Shown here piece after piece: positions 9,317-19,225 of a DNA stretch of 64,000 nt (positions are counted from its first letter, which is position 1; each line of letters starts with the position of its first letter). This stretch comes from Sphingomonas baiyangensis. Lineage in GTDB: Bacteria > Pseudomonadota > Alphaproteobacteria > Sphingomonadales > Sphingomonadaceae. The notes beneath the pieces are model-generated. The model was not told the origin of the DNA. It did no database searches and was given only the letters and a program-made list of their open reading frames with translations. The stretch is taken from assembly GCF_005144715.1 (NCBI RefSeq), contig NZ_SWKR01000002.1, positions 1,124,146-1,188,145 on the forward strand, in the 5' to 3' direction. Both the position numbers and the translations under genes were made by a program.

Positions 9317-10728
9317 GCCCCCAGTGCCGGGATGAGGAGATAGCCGAGTGGCGAGATCAGCACGGCCGACACCGCGATCAGCCCGCCCTCGACGCGATCG
9401 TCGACGGGCGCGAAGGCGGGTGCGGGCGCATCGAAATACATCGTCTTGACGATGCGCAGATAATAATAGGCACCGATCACCGACGCCGCGATGCCGATTA
9501 CCGCCAGCGGAAACAGCCCGGCCGATACCGCCGCGTCGAACACCGCGAACTTCGCGTAGAAGCCGAACAGCGGCGGAATGCCCGCGAGGCTGAACATGAA
9601 CATCGCCAGTGCCAGCGCCAGCAGCGGCCGCGTGCGCGACATGCCCGAGAGCGCGGCGATGCTCTCGACCGGCTGGCCATCGGCACCGCGCATCTGGAGC
9701 ACGATCAGGAAGCTGCCGAGCGTCATCACGACATAGATCGTCATGTACACGAGCACCGCGGCCACGCCCTGCTCGGTCCCGGCAGCAAGGCCGATGAGCG
9801 CGAAGCCGATATTGTTGATCGACGAATAGGCGAGCAGCCGCTTGACGTTGGTCTGGCCGATCGCCGCGACGCCGCCGAGCACGATCGAGGCGAGGGCCGC
9901 GAAGATCACGATCTGGCGCCAGTCGAGCAGCGCCGGCCCCATCGCCTCGATCGCCACACGGATCGCGAGCGCAACTGCCGCAACCTTGGGAGCCGAGGCG
10001 AAGAACGCGGTGACGGGCGTCGGCGCGCCTTCGTACACATCGGGCGTCCACATGTGAAACGGCACCGCGGCGATCTTGAAGGCTAGGCCCGCGAACACGA
10101 AGACGAGGCCGAACAGCAGCCCGGTCGAGGTGCCGCCGGCATAGGCCGCGGCGATGCCGTCATACAGCGTGGTGCCGGTGAAGCCGTAGACGAGGCTGAT
10201 GCCGTAAAGCAGAATGCCGCTGGCGAGGCCGCCGAGCACGAAATACTTCAGCCCCGCCTCGGCCGAGCGCACGTCGCGGCGCATGAAGCTCGCGAGCACA
10301 TAGGCGGCAAGGCTCTGAAGCTCGAGCCCGACATAGAGGCTCAAGAGATCGCCCGCCGATACCATCATGCCCATGCCCACGGCCGACAGCAGGATAAGCA
10401 CCGGATATTCGGGGCGCAGATCGTCACCCGAAGTGCGCTGGAAGAAGCGCGGCGCGATGAGGATCGCGACGGCGGCGGCGGTGTAGATCAGCACCTTGGC
10501 GAACGCCGCGAAGGCATCGGCACGGTAGAGGCCATCGAACGCCACGCCGCCCGACGAAGCCGGGCCGATCAGCGCGATCCCCGCCCCCGCCAGCACCGCG
10601 ACCGAAGCGAGGCTGACGGCACGTGTCGAGCCTTGCCCGCCCCATGCGGCGACCAGCAACAGCACCAGCGCGCCGACGGTCAGCACCAGCTCGGGCAGGA
10701 TGAAAAGGAGTTGGCTGGCGTACGACAT
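9283..10728 (-). CDS. nuoN: NADH-quinone oxidoreductase subunit N
   Basis: 481-aa antiporter-like membrane subunit with about 14 hydrophobic segments. It is one of the three proton-pumping modules (L, M, N) of complex I in the inner membrane. Family features include GLELQSLAAYVL with the conserved glutamate, and the KRLLAYSSINNIGF helix with the conserved lysine. Its ATG overlaps the last base of nuoM (TGATG). birA follows with overlapping reading frames. Confidence 0.95.
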   Translation of the reverse strand: MSYASQLLFILPELVLTVGALVLLLVAAWGGQGSTRAVSLASVAVLAGAGIALIGPASSGGVAFDGLYRADAFAAFAKVLIYTAAAVAILIAPRFFQRTSGDDLRPEYPVLILLSAVGMGMMVSAGDLLSLYVGLELQSLAAYVLASFMRRDVRSAEAGLKYFVLGGLASGILLYGISLVYGFTGTTLYDGIAAAYAGGTSTGLLFGLVFVFAGLAFKIAAVPFHMWTPDVYEGAPTPVTAFFASAPKVAAVALAIRVAIEAMGPALLDWRQIVIFAALASIVLGGVAAIGQTNVKRLLAYSSINNIGFALIGLAAGTEQGVAAVLVYMTIYVVMTLGSFLIVLQMRGADGQPVESIAALSGMSRTRPLLALALAMFMFSLAGIPPLFGFYAKFAVFDAAVSAGLFPLAVIGIAASVIGAYYYLRIVKTMYFDAPAPAFAPVDDRVEGGLIAVSAVLISPLGYLLIPALGAWTLAAARALF

Positions 10729-12302
10729 CAATGCTCTCCGCCCGCGTGCGGGGCTGCATAGGCGGCGGCGCGCTCGATGCGCGCGCGATAGGCGGCTTCG
10801 GCCTCGGCAGTGCCGATCGTGGGGTTCGAATCCGAGCCGGGATTGGCGCGCTCGATCCGCGCGACCAGCGTCGCCGCATCGGCGCGCATCGGCGCGAGGA
10901 ACGGCTCGGGATAGACGCCCATCCACAGCACGACCGCAGCGATCGGCGCGAGCAGCGCGATCTCGCGCTTCGACAGATCGGGCATGGCGCGCACATCGTC
11001 GGACTTGAGCTCGCCCCACACCACGCGGCGATACAGCACGAGCATGTAGCCCGCCCCAAGGATGATGCCCGTCGTGCACAGCAAGGCGATCCAGGTCGAT
11101 ACCTGATAGGTACCGGCAAGGCTCAGAAACTCGCCGACGAAGCCCGAGGTGCCGGGCAGGCCGATCGACGCCATGGTGAACAACAGGAACAGGATGGCGT
11201 AGCGCGGCATGTTGTTGGCCAGCCCGCCATAGCGCGCGATCTCGCGCGTGTGCAGCCGGTCGTAGATGACGCCGACGCACAGGAACAGCGCGCCCGACAC
11301 GAGACCGTGGCTGAGCATCACCACCATCGCGCCTTCGATGCCCTGCTGGTTGAAGGCGAACAGGCCGATGGTGACGATCGCCATGTGCGCGACCGACGAA
11401 TAGGCGATGAGCTTCTTCATGTCGGCCTGCACCAGCGCGACGAGGCTGGTGTAGATTACCGCGACTGCCGACAGGCCGAATACCAGCCAGGTGAGCTGGC
11501 CCGAAGCCTCGGGGAACATCGGCAGGCTGAAGCGCAGGAAGCCGTAGCCGCCGAGCTTGAGCAGCACGCCGGCAAGGATTACCGAGCCGGCGGTGGGTGC
11601 CTGGACGTGCGCGTCGGGCAGCCAGGTATGCACGGGCCACATCGGCATCTTCACCGCGAAGCTGGCGAAGAAGGCAAGCCACAGCCAGGTCTGCACGTCC
11701 GCGGGGAAATCATATTCCATCAGGTCGGGGATGTACGACGTGCCCGCATTGACGCTCATGTAGAGCATCGCGATAAACATCAGCACCGAGCCGAGCAGCG
11801 TGTAGAGGAAGAACTTGTAGCTGGCGTAGATGCGGTTCGCGCCACCCCAGATGCCGATGATGAGATACATCGGGATTAGGCCGGCCTCGAAGAACACGTA
11901 GAACAGGAACAGGTCCTGCGCCGCGAAGGTGCCGATCATCAGCACTTCGACCATCAGGAACAGCGCCATATATTCGGGCACGCGATCGGTGATCGCTTCC
12001 CAGCTGGCGCCGATGCAGATGGGCATCAGGAACACGCTGAGCATGATGAGCATCAGCGCGAACCCGTCGATGCCGAGCGCCCAGGCGAAGCGGCCGAACA
12101 CCGGCGCATATTCCTGGAACTGCCATTGCGGCGCGGCGGGCGCGAGATCGAAATTGGCCCATAGCAGCGCGCCGAGCGCCAGATTGACCAGCGTCGCGAT
12201 CAGCGCGGTCCAGCGCGCCGAATGCGCGCCCATGAACAGGCAGGCGACGCCCGCCACCAGCGGCACGGCGAGCATGAGCGAAAGGATGGGGAAGCCGGTC
12301 AT
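10728..12302 (-). CDS. nuoM: NADH-quinone oxidoreductase subunit M
   Basis: 524 aa. Antiporter-like proton-translocating subunit of complex I. About 14 membrane helices; conserved FYVFFEAGLIPMYL carries the key glutamate, and DMKKLIAYSSVAHM the central lysine helix. The C-terminal tail after the last helix is about 35 residues, Ala-rich and charged. It starts 5 nt after the nuoL stop and ends on the first base of nuoN. Confidence 0.96.
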   Translation of the reverse strand: MTGFPILSLMLAVPLVAGVACLFMGAHSARWTALIATLVNLALGALLWANFDLAPAAPQWQFQEYAPVFGRFAWALGIDGFALMLIMLSVFLMPICIGASWEAITDRVPEYMALFLMVEVLMIGTFAAQDLFLFYVFFEAGLIPMYLIIGIWGGANRIYASYKFFLYTLLGSVLMFIAMLYMSVNAGTSYIPDLMEYDFPADVQTWLWLAFFASFAVKMPMWPVHTWLPDAHVQAPTAGSVILAGVLLKLGGYGFLRFSLPMFPEASGQLTWLVFGLSAVAVIYTSLVALVQADMKKLIAYSSVAHMAIVTIGLFAFNQQGIEGAMVVMLSHGLVSGALFLCVGVIYDRLHTREIARYGGLANNMPRYAILFLLFTMASIGLPGTSGFVGEFLSLAGTYQVSTWIALLCTTGIILGAGYMLVLYRRVVWGELKSDDVRAMPDLSKREIALLAPIAAVVLWMGVYPEPFLAPMRADAATLVARIERANPGSDSNPTIGTAEAEAAYRARIERAAAYAAPHAGGEH

Positions 12303-12307
12303 TGGTA

Positions 12308-14386
12308 TCAGCGCCCCGCGATCGCCCAGGTGACCGCAGCGGTCAGCCCGATCAGCATGATGAAGGCATAGCTATAGACATATCCCGACTGGAGCCGGCC
12401 CGCCCACCGGCTGCCGAGCGCCACCACCGCCGCCGATCCGTTGGGGCCGAAGCGGTCGATCGTGCCCTCGTCACCGCGCTTCCAGAACAGCCGGCCGAAG
12501 GCGAGCGACGGGCGCACAAAGATGAGGTCGTACAGCTCGTCGAAATACCATTTGTTGAGCACGAAACGGTAGGCGACGCGGAACGTCTCGGCGAACTGCG
12601 CGGGGAAGCCCGGCCGCAGAATATAGGCGTAGATCGCCGTCACCAGACCCAGCAGCATCACCACGCTGGCCGACAGCTTCACCCACAACGGCACCTCGTG
12701 CATGTCGTGCGCCAGCGTCGAATCGTGGAAGATCGCGCCCTTCCAGAAGGTCGTGCCAGACTCTGGCTCGATGAACGCGCCGTGGAAGACGAAGCCCGCC
12801 AGCACCGCACCGATGGTGAGCACCAGCAGCGGAATCAGCATCGCCCAGCCGCTTTCGTGCGGGTGATAGCCGGCGGTGCCGTCATCGACCTGATGCGCGC
12901 CGGCAGCATGTGCGGGCGGCGTGTGGCCGGCATGTTCCTCGGCCACGTCGCCGTGCCCGTGCGTCGGCTCGGCATGGTGGTGGTCGCCATGCACCGCGTG
13001 CTGGATATGCTCGCTCTCGCCCCAGCGCGGCTTGCCCCAGAAGGTTAGGAACATCAGGCGCCACGAATAGAAGCTGGTCAGCAGCGCCGCGATCACGCCT
13101 ACCCAGAACGCGCCCTGCCCTTCGGCACCCGAGGCGAACGCCGCCTCGAGGATCGCGTCCTTCGAATGGAAGCCGGCGAACCCGAAGCCAAGCCAGTAGA
13201 TGCCGACCCCGGTGATCGCGAGCGTACCCGCCATCATCGTCCAGAAGGTGATGGGAATATGCCGGCGCAGGCCACCGTAGAAGCGCATGTCCTGCTCGTG
13301 ATGCATCGCATGGATGACCGAGCCAGCGCCCAGGAACAGCAGCGCCTTGAAGAAGGCGTGCGTGAACAGGTGGAACATCGCCGCGCCGTACGCCCCCACG
13401 CCGGCGGCGAAGAACATGTAGCCGAGCTGCGAGCAGGTCGAATAGGCGATCACGCGCTTGATGTCGGTCTGCGTCGTGCCGATCGTCGCGGCGAAGATGC
13501 AGGTGGCAGCGCCGATCGCCGTGACGACGGCCAGCGCATCGGGTGCGGCCTCGAACATCGGCGACAGGCGGCAGACCATGAACACGCCCGCGGTCACCAT
13601 AGTCGCGGCGTGGATCAGCGCCGACACCGGCGTCGGGCCTTCCATCGCGTCGGGCAGCCAGGTGTGCAGGCCGAGCTGCGCAGACTTGCCCATCGCGCCG
13701 ACGAACAGCAGCAGGCACAGCACCGTCATCGTATCGAGCCGGTAGCCCAGGAAGCCGATCGTCGAGCCCGCCATCTCGGGCGCCATCTCGAGGATCGCGG
13801 GGATCGAGATCGTGTCGAACACCAGATAGGTGCCGAAGATGCCGAGCATGAAGCCGAGATCGCCGACGCGGTTGACGACGAACGCCTTGATCGCCGCCGC
13901 GCTGGCCGAGGGCTTCTTGAACCAGAAGCCGATCAGCAGATAGCTCGCCAGCCCCACGCCTTCCCAGCCGAAGAACATCTGGACGAGATTGTCGGCGGTC
14001 ACGAGCATCAGCATCGCGAAGGTGAACAGGCTCAGATAGGCGAAGAAGCGCGGCTGGTCCGGGTCCTCCTCCATATAGCCCCAGCTATAGAGGTGGACGA
14101 GCGCCGACACGCTGGTGATGACGACGAGCATCACTGCGGTGAGCGCATCGACGCGCAGCGCCCAGTCGACCGTCATGCTGCCCGACTGGATCCACAGCAG
14201 CACCGGCGCGACGCTCGCCTCGGCAGTGCCGCCAAGGAACGCGAGGAAGATCGGCCACGACAGCGCGCACGCGATGAACAGCGCGCCCGTCGTCACCGCT
14301 TTGGCCGCGGTGTTGCCGATGGCGCGGTTGCCGAGCCCGGCGATGATCGCCGCAGCGAGCGGCAGGAATACGATTAGCTGGATCAC
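12308..14386 (-). CDS. nuoL: NADH-quinone oxidoreductase subunit L
   Basis: 692 aa. Largest antiporter-like subunit of complex I, with the C-terminal lateral amphipathic helix that runs along the membrane arm. The [18 protein letters not shown] and [17 protein letters not shown] motifs hold the proton-channel glutamate and lysine. The start is GTG at 14386, 8 nt after nuoK. Unusual: residues about 455-512 form a loop with some 14 histidines ([15 protein letters not shown] and following). Confidence 0.96.
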   Translation of the reverse strand: MIQLIVFLPLAAAIIAGLGNRAIGNTAAKAVTTGALFIACALSWPIFLAFLGGTAEASVAPVLLWIQSGSMTVDWALRVDALTAVMLVVITSVSALVHLYSWGYMEEDPDQPRFFAYLSLFTFAMLMLVTADNLVQMFFGWEGVGLASYLLIGFWFKKPSASAAAIKAFVVNRVGDLGFMLGIFGTYLVFDTISIPAILEMAPEMAGSTIGFLGYRLDTMTVLCLLLFVGAMGKSAQLGLHTWLPDAMEGPTPVSALIHAATMVTAGVFMVCRLSPMFEAAPDALAVVTAIGAATCIFAATIGTTQTDIKRVIAYSTCSQLGYMFFAAGVGAYGAAMFHLFTHAFFKALLFLGAGSVIHAMHHEQDMRFYGGLRRHIPITFWTMMAGTLAITGVGIYWLGFGFAGFHSKDAILEAAFASGAEGQGAFWVGVIAALLTSFYSWRLMFLTFWGKPRWGESEHIQHAVHGDHHHAEPTHGHGDVAEEHAGHTPPAHAAGAHQVDDGTAGYHPHESGWAMLIPLLVLTIGAVLAGFVFHGAFIEPESGTTFWKGAIFHDSTLAHDMHEVPLWVKLSASVVMLLGLVTAIYAYILRPGFPAQFAETFRVAYRFVLNKWYFDELYDLIFVRPSLAFGRLFWKRGDEGTIDRFGPNGSAAVVALGSRWAGRLQSGYVYSYAFIMLIGLTAAVTWAIAGR

Positions 14387-14394
14387 CGGAAGAC

Positions 14395-14700
14395 TTATCC
14401 CTTCATCCGGCTGGGATCATCGACCGCGATCGAGCCGCGGCCGCGGAAATAGATGACGAGGATGGCAAGCCCGATCGCGGCTTCGCCCGCCGCGACGGTG
14501 AGCACGAACATCGCGAAGACCTGCCCCACCAGATCGCCCAGAAACGCCGAGAAGGCGACGAGGTTGATGTTGACCGCGAGCAGGATGAGCTCGAGCGACA
14601 TCAGGATGACGATCAGGTTCTTGCGGTTGAGGAAGATGCCCATCACGCCGAGCGCGAACAGGATCGCGCCCACCGCCAGATAGTGGTTGAGCCCGATCAC
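14395..14700 (-). CDS. nuoK: NADH-quinone oxidoreductase subunit K
   Basis: 101-aa, three-helix membrane subunit of complex I between the pumping modules. The helix-2 segment [18 protein letters not shown] carries the conserved glutamate of the proton path, and a second glutamate lies in [10 protein letters not shown]. The start is GTG at 14700, inside a GTGA overlap with the nuoJ stop. This start gives the normal family N-terminus ([14 protein letters not shown]). Confidence 0.96.
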   Translation of the reverse strand: MIGLNHYLAVGAILFALGVMGIFLNRKNLIVILMSLELILLAVNINLVAFSAFLGDLVGQVFAMFVLTVAAGEAAIGLAILVIYFRGRGSIAVDDPSRMKG

Positions 14701-15308
14701 AGTTCCACTCCCTGCCCGATGGGCGCATCGATCTTGCGGATCGCGTCCTTCGACCGGCGATTGATCTGCGCCGATACGTTCTGGCGGAATGCACCCGCGC
14801 GTTCGCGATGCGTCAGCACGATCGCGCCGACCATGGCGACCAGCAGCACCAGCCCCGCCGCCTCGAATACGAACAGGTAGCGCGTGTAGAGCAGCCGCCC
14901 GACCGCCTCGATATTGGGCACCGCCGCGTCGATCGGCGCGATGCGCGTCGACAGCTCGATGCCGCCCGCACTCCACGCGCCGACCCCGATGATGAGCTCG
15001 GTCGCTAGCGCGATCGCTAGGATAAGCCCCAGCGGCAGATAGCGCACGAAGCCCGCGCGCAGCTCGGTGAAGTCGATGTCGAGCATCATCACCACGAACA
15101 GGAACAGGACCGCGACCGCGCCGACATAGACGATGACCAGCAGCATCGCGATGAACTCGGCGCCGGCCAGCACCATCAGCCCGGCAGCGTTGAAGAAGGC
15201 GAGGATCAGCCAAAGCACCGAATGCACGGGATTGCGCGCGCTGATCGTCATCGCGGCGGAGAGCACCACGATGCCGGCGAACAGATAGAAGGCGATGGCC
15301 TGGATCAA
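14697..15308 (-). CDS. nuoJ: NADH-quinone oxidoreductase subunit J
   Basis: 203-aa membrane subunit of complex I, five predicted helices. [16 protein letters not shown] is the usual N-terminal helix, and the [21 protein letters not shown] helix includes the conserved glutamate. I chose TTG at 15308 because GGAG lies 8 nt upstream and because the family begins right at this helix; no nearer ATG exists. The TTG overlaps the TGA of a short frame within the repeat element upstream. The C-terminus is about 50 residues of hydrophilic tail. Confidence 0.93.
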   Translation of the reverse strand: MIQAIAFYLFAGIVVLSAAMTISARNPVHSVLWLILAFFNAAGLMVLAGAEFIAMLLVIVYVGAVAVLFLFVVMMLDIDFTELRAGFVRYLPLGLILAIALATELIIGVGAWSAGGIELSTRIAPIDAAVPNIEAVGRLLYTRYLFVFEAAGLVLLVAMVGAIVLTHRERAGAFRQNVSAQINRRSKDAIRKIDAPIGQGVEL

Positions 15309-15430
15309 CGCGAAGTCTCCAGCGAAGGCACCGTCGCCCCGGCAAAAGCAGAGGCCTCCCAGTTGAGGAGCGTGCCTTTGCGGCACGAGACCCCAGCTTG
15401 CGCTGGGGTGACGAATTGATGGTGACTCAT
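15305..15430 (-). other. 41-codon open frame inside the nuoI-nuoJ repeat region
   Basis: ATG at 15430 is preceded by a plausible ribosome site (AAGGGG). The frame crosses the whole palindromic element and ends in a TGA overlapping the TTG start of nuoJ (TTGA). Its translation contains VTPAQAGVS and FAGA stretches, a peptide type commonly produced by this class of sphingomonad repeat. It is unlikely to be a functional protein. It could act as a leader frame keeping ribosomes moving into nuoJ. Confidence 0.4.
15333..15412. repeat. 80-bp palindromic intergenic repeat (sphingomonad VTPAQAG-type)
   Basis: The element is bounded by near-inverted ends (GTCGCCCC at 15333-15340 and GGGGTGAC at 15405-15412). 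Inside are perfect stems: ACCCCAGC-TTGC-GCTGGGGT at 15390-15409 and CGTGCC-TTTGC-GGCACG at 15371-15387, plus a weaker CTCC/GGAG pair. It has the form of the REP/MITE-like palindromic repeats common between sphingomonad genes. It separates nuoI from nuoJ within the operon. No other copy was seen in this window. Confidence 0.75.
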
Positions 15431-15455
15431 GACCGACCCCTTATGTGCGCGCCGC

Positions 15456-15941
15456 TTACCGGTACGGCGCGTCGGCGGCAAGGTTGGCGGCGATCGCGCG
15501 CTCCCAGCGGTCGCCGTTCGCCAGCAGCTTGTCCTTGTGGTAGATCAGCTCCTCGCGCGTTTCGGTGGCGAACTCGAAGTTCGGCCCCTCGACAATGGCA
15601 TCGACGGGGCACGCCTCGGCACACAGCCCGCAATAGATGCACTTGGTCATGTCGATGTCGTAGCGCGTCGTGCGGCGGCTGCCGTCGTCGCGCGGCTCGG
15701 CCTCGATGGTGATCGCCAGCGCAGGGCAGATCGCCTCGCACAGCTTGCACGCGATGCAGCGTTCCTCGCCATTGGGATAGCGGCGCAGCGCATGCTCGCC
15801 GCGAAAGCGGGGGGAGATCGGGTTCTTCTCGTAGGGATAGTTGATCGTCGCCTTGGGCTTGAAGAAATACTTCAAGGTCAGCGCGTGCGCCTTCACGAAC
15901 TCGTAGAGCGTGTAGGAGCGAACGATCTGGGCGAAACTCAT
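15456..15941 (-). CDS. nuoI: NADH-quinone oxidoreductase subunit I
   Basis: 161-aa peripheral-arm subunit of complex I carrying two [4Fe-4S] clusters (N6a and N6b). Both ferredoxin motifs are intact: [12 protein letters not shown] and [12 protein letters not shown]. The short amphipathic N-terminus ([15 protein letters not shown]) is typical of the alphaproteobacterial protein. ATG at 15941 overlaps the nuoH stop by 4 nt. A 147-nt gap holding the palindromic repeat separates it from nuoJ. Confidence 0.97.
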   Translation of the reverse strand: MSFAQIVRSYTLYEFVKAHALTLKYFFKPKATINYPYEKNPISPRFRGEHALRRYPNGEERCIACKLCEAICPALAITIEAEPRDDGSRRTTRYDIDMTKCIYCGLCAEACPVDAIVEGPNFEFATETREELIYHKDKLLANGDRWERAIAANLAADAPYR

Positions 15942-16990
15942 GCCGAAACTCCATAGCGCGTCAGCATCAGGAAGCCCGACACGAGGAAGACGAAGAACAG
16001 GCTCAAGGGCAGGAAAATCTTCCAGCCCAGCCGCATCAGCTGGTCGTAGCGGTAGCGCGGCACCGTCGCCTTGATCCACGAGAACACGAAGAAGAAGAAC
16101 AGGATCTTGGCGAACAGCCAGACGATGCCGGGCACCAGGTAGAGCGGCGCCCAGTCGACCGGCGGAAGATAGCCGCCCCAGAACAGGATGGCGTTGAGCG
16201 CGCACATCAGGATGACGTTGGCATATTCGCCGAGCCAGAACAGCGCGAACGCCATCGACGAATATTCGGTCTGGTATCCCGCCACCAGCTCGCTCTCGGC
16301 CTCGGTGAGATCGAAGGGCGCGCGGGCGGTTTCGGCGAGTGCCGAGATCAGGAACACCACCGCCATCGGGAACAGGAGGGGATTGAAGCCGAAGCCGTTG
16401 ACGATGCCGAACAGCGTACCGCGCTGCGCCTCGACGATCGTCGACAGGTTGAAGCTGCCGGCCCAAAGCACCACCGAGATCAGCACGAAGCCGATCGCAA
16501 CCTCGTAGCTCACCATCTGCGCGGCCGCACGCAGCGCCGAATAGAAGGGATATTTCGAGTTCGACGCCCAGCCCGAGATGATGACGCCGTACACGCCCAG
16601 CGACGAGGCGGCGAGGATGTAGAGCAGCCCCACATTGATGTCGGCCAGCACCATGCCGGCATCGAAGGGCACGACCGCCCAAACAATGAGCGCGACGGTG
16701 AAGGTGATGATCGGCGCCAGCAGGAACAGGCCCTTGTTGGCGCCCGAGGGGATGATCGTTTCCTGAAGGAAGACCTTGAGGCCATCGGCAAACGACTGGA
16801 GCAGGCCGAACGGCCCCACCACGTTCGGACCCTTGCGCAACGCCATCGCCGCCCAGATCTTTCGATCGGCATAGATGATCATCGCGACGGCGAGCATCAG
16901 CGGGAAGGCGATGAGCAGAATGCCCGCGATCGTGGCGGTGAGCCACGCGCCTTCATACCCCATGCCGAGCGACTGGAAGAAACTGGTCAT
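15938..16990 (-). CDS. nuoH: NADH-quinone oxidoreductase subunit H
   Basis: 350-aa membrane subunit of complex I (ND1 homologue) that forms the quinone-access chamber with B and D. About eight helices. Conserved features include the [26 protein letters not shown] loop region and [22 protein letters not shown], an acidic quinone-site loop. ATGA overlap with nuoG upstream and with nuoI downstream shows tight translational coupling. Confidence 0.97.
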   Translation of the reverse strand: MTSFFQSLGMGYEGAWLTATIAGILLIAFPLMLAVAMIIYADRKIWAAMALRKGPNVVGPFGLLQSFADGLKVFLQETIIPSGANKGLFLLAPIITFTVALIVWAVVPFDAGMVLADINVGLLYILAASSLGVYGVIISGWASNSKYPFYSALRAAAQMVSYEVAIGFVLISVVLWAGSFNLSTIVEAQRGTLFGIVNGFGFNPLLFPMAVVFLISALAETARAPFDLTEAESELVAGYQTEYSSMAFALFWLGEYANVILMCALNAILFWGGYLPPVDWAPLYLVPGIVWLFAKILFFFFVFSWIKATVPRYRYDQLMRLGWKIFLPLSLFFVFLVSGFLMLTRYGVSA

Positions 16991-18993
16991 TCGGCCGCCT
17001 CCGCGAAATCTTCGCCATGGACCAGTTCAGCCGAGCAGCGCTGCATCGTCGGGCTGGCACGGCATATCGCGTTGGTCAGGTAGAAGTCGGCGACCGGATA
17101 GGCGATCTCGCCCGACGCTTGCGTACCGAGCGACGGCGGGTTCCAGCCATAGCCGGCCAGCCCCTCGCGCCCCAATGCCGGCACTTCGGCGATCATCGCA
17201 CGGCGCACGCCGGCGAAATCGTCGAACGGCAGCGGGCGACCGAGCACGTCGGACAATGCGCGCAGGATCGACCAGTCATCGCGCGCGTCGCCGGGTGCGA
17301 ACACCGCGCGCTCGCTGAACTGTACCCGGCCTTCGAGATTGACGTAGGTGCCGGGCTTTTCGGCATAGCTCGCCGCCGGCAGGATCACGTCGGCATGGTG
17401 CGCGCCCATGTCGCCGTGATGGCCGACATAGACCTTGAAGCTCCCGGCAAAGGCTTCGAAATCGACCTCGTCGGCGCCAAGGAAGAAGGCAAGCTTCGGT
17501 GCCGCCGCCACAATGTCGGCAATGCCGCCCGGCTGTGCGTAGCCGAGCATCAGCCCGCCCATGCGCGCGGCCGCCGTGTGCACGACGTTGAAGCCGTTCC
17601 ATCCCTCGCGAACGAGGTTCAGCAAGGTTGCAAGCGCCAGCGCCGCACCCTGCCCGTGCTTGAGCGCGCCCGGCCCGACGACCACCGCGGGCCGCTCGGC
17701 CTTCTCGAACGCATTCGCCGCCACCGACGGCAGGTCGCCGAGCAGCGAGAGGTCGTTGCCCAGCCAAGTCGCCTTGTAGGTGAGATCGACCTCTGGGCCG
17801 ATCGCGAAGACCTTGGCGCCCTTCTTCAGCGCCTTGCGCACGCGCGTGTTGATGAGCGGCGCTTCCCAACGCAGGTTGCTGCCCACCAGCAGGATGACGT
17901 CGGCATCCTCGATGCCCACGATCGTCGTGTTGAACGCGACCGCACCCAGATCGCGCACATCATAGGCCAGCCCCGTCTGCCGCCCTTCGAGCAGCGACGA
18001 GCCGAAGCCCTCGACCAGCTTCTTGGCGGCGAACATCGTCTCGCAATCGACCATGTCGCCCGCGATCGCCGCCACGCCCGACCCCGCCGTCGCCGCGACT
18101 TCGGCGATCGCGGCGAATGCCTCGTCCCAGCTTGCCGGCACCAGCCGGCCGTCGCGGCGGACATAGGGCTTGTCGAGCCGCCGGCGCACGAGTCCGTCGA
18201 CATGGTGGCGCGTCTTGTCGTGCGCCCATTCCTCGTTGACGTCCTCGTTGACGCGCGGCAGCGCGCGCAGCACCTGCCGCCCGCGGCTGTCGAGGCGGAT
18301 ATTGGTGCCGACGGCATCCATCACGTCGATCGCCAGCGTCTTCTTCAACTCCCAAGGCCGCGCCTCGAACGCATAGGGCTTGCTGGTCAGCGCGCCCACG
18401 GGGCACAGATCGACGACGTTGCCCGAAAGCTCGCTCGTCACCGCCTTTTCGAGATAGCTCGTGATCTGCATGTTCTCGCCGCGATAGATCGCGCCGATCT
18501 CCTCGACGCCGGCGACTTCCTCGGCGAAGCGCACGCAGCGCGTGCACTGGATGCAGCGGGTCATCACCGTCTTGACGATGGGGCCCATATATTTCTCGGT
18601 CACCGCGCGCTTGTTCTCGGTGTACCGGCTCATGCCACGGCCATAGGCCATGGTCTGATCCTGCAGGTCGCACTCGCCACCCTGGTCGCAGATCGGGCAA
18701 TCGAGCGGGTGATTGATGAGCAGGAACTCCATCACGCCTTCGCGCGCGGCCTTCACCATCGCGCTATCGGTGCGCACCTCCTGATTGTCGGCGGCGGGCA
18801 GCGCGCAGCTTGCCTGCGGCTTGGGCGGCCCCGGCTTCACCTCGACAAGGCACATGCGGCAATTGCCGGCGATCGACAGCCGCTCGTGATAGCAGAAGCG
18901 CGGAATTTCTTTGCCCGCCGCCTCGCACGCTTGGAGCACGGTAGCCCCCTGCGGCACTTCGACTTCGATTCCATCGACGGTCAGTTTAGGCAT
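16987..18993 (-). CDS. nuoG: NADH-quinone oxidoreductase subunit G
   Basis: 668-aa iron-sulfur subunit of the peripheral arm. The N-terminal plant-type [2Fe-2S] domain ([15 protein letters not shown], then C in ASCALPA), the His-Cys3 cluster motif ([14 protein letters not shown]) and the CIQCTRC [4Fe-4S] motif are followed by a molybdopterin-oxidoreductase-like fold without cofactor ligands. Length matches the short alphaproteobacterial/mitochondrial type. It follows the small helical gene at 18995 by 1 nt. Confidence 0.97.
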   Translation of the reverse strand: MPKLTVDGIEVEVPQGATVLQACEAAGKEIPRFCYHERLSIAGNCRMCLVEVKPGPPKPQASCALPAADNQEVRTDSAMVKAAREGVMEFLLINHPLDCPICDQGGECDLQDQTMAYGRGMSRYTENKRAVTEKYMGPIVKTVMTRCIQCTRCVRFAEEVAGVEEIGAIYRGENMQITSYLEKAVTSELSGNVVDLCPVGALTSKPYAFEARPWELKKTLAIDVMDAVGTNIRLDSRGRQVLRALPRVNEDVNEEWAHDKTRHHVDGLVRRRLDKPYVRRDGRLVPASWDEAFAAIAEVAATAGSGVAAIAGDMVDCETMFAAKKLVEGFGSSLLEGRQTGLAYDVRDLGAVAFNTTIVGIEDADVILLVGSNLRWEAPLINTRVRKALKKGAKVFAIGPEVDLTYKATWLGNDLSLLGDLPSVAANAFEKAERPAVVVGPGALKHGQGAALALATLLNLVREGWNGFNVVHTAAARMGGLMLGYAQPGGIADIVAAAPKLAFFLGADEVDFEAFAGSFKVYVGHHGDMGAHHADVILPAASYAEKPGTYVNLEGRVQFSERAVFAPGDARDDWSILRALSDVLGRPLPFDDFAGVRRAMIAEVPALGREGLAGYGWNPPSLGTQASGEIAYPVADFYLTNAICRASPTMQRCSAELVHGEDFAEAAE

Positions 18994-18994
18994 A

Positions 18995-19225
18995 TCAGTG
19001 TTCCGTGTCCGTCAGGCCGAGCCGACGTTCGATGCGATCCACCCGCGTCTTCAGGTCGCTGATGTCCGCCTGCATTCCGTAAAGCGAGGTCATGATCCCG
19101 CGCTGGTGATCCTCGATCGCAGCCAGCCTGATCCCTTGCGAAATCTGCTCGCGCTTCACCGCACCCAGATCGTTCTGGATGGTCTTCAGGATTTCAAGCA
19201 TCAGGTCGGCGCGATCGTCGTTCAC
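18995..19225 (-). CDS. Small helical / coiled-coil protein inside the nuo operon
   Basis: 76 aa from GTG at 19225, which forms a GTGA overlap with the nuoF stop; the TGA ends 1 nt before the nuoG ATG. The sequence is charged and helical, with heptad-like spacing ([19 protein letters not shown], then [18 protein letters not shown]), no cysteines and no membrane segment. It resembles small coiled-coil proteins rather than any known complex I subunit. Exact coupling on both sides argues for a real gene. A possible role in complex I assembly or stability is inference. Confidence 0.7.
   Translation of the reverse strand: MNDDRADLMLEILKTIQNDLGAVKREQISQGIRLAAIEDHQRGIMTSLYGMQADISDLKTRVDRIERRLGLTDTEH

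Noticed and set aside
8567..10051. A single long frame joining birA with sequence inside nuoN
   Set aside because: The upstream half is the wrong frame of nuoN. The biotin ligase domain begins only near 9286-9316; there is no fusion.
15333..15412. Palindromic element as a CRISPR or insertion sequence remnant
   Set aside because: Single copy, no spacers, no transposase and no target duplication; it has the form of a dispersed palindromic repeat.
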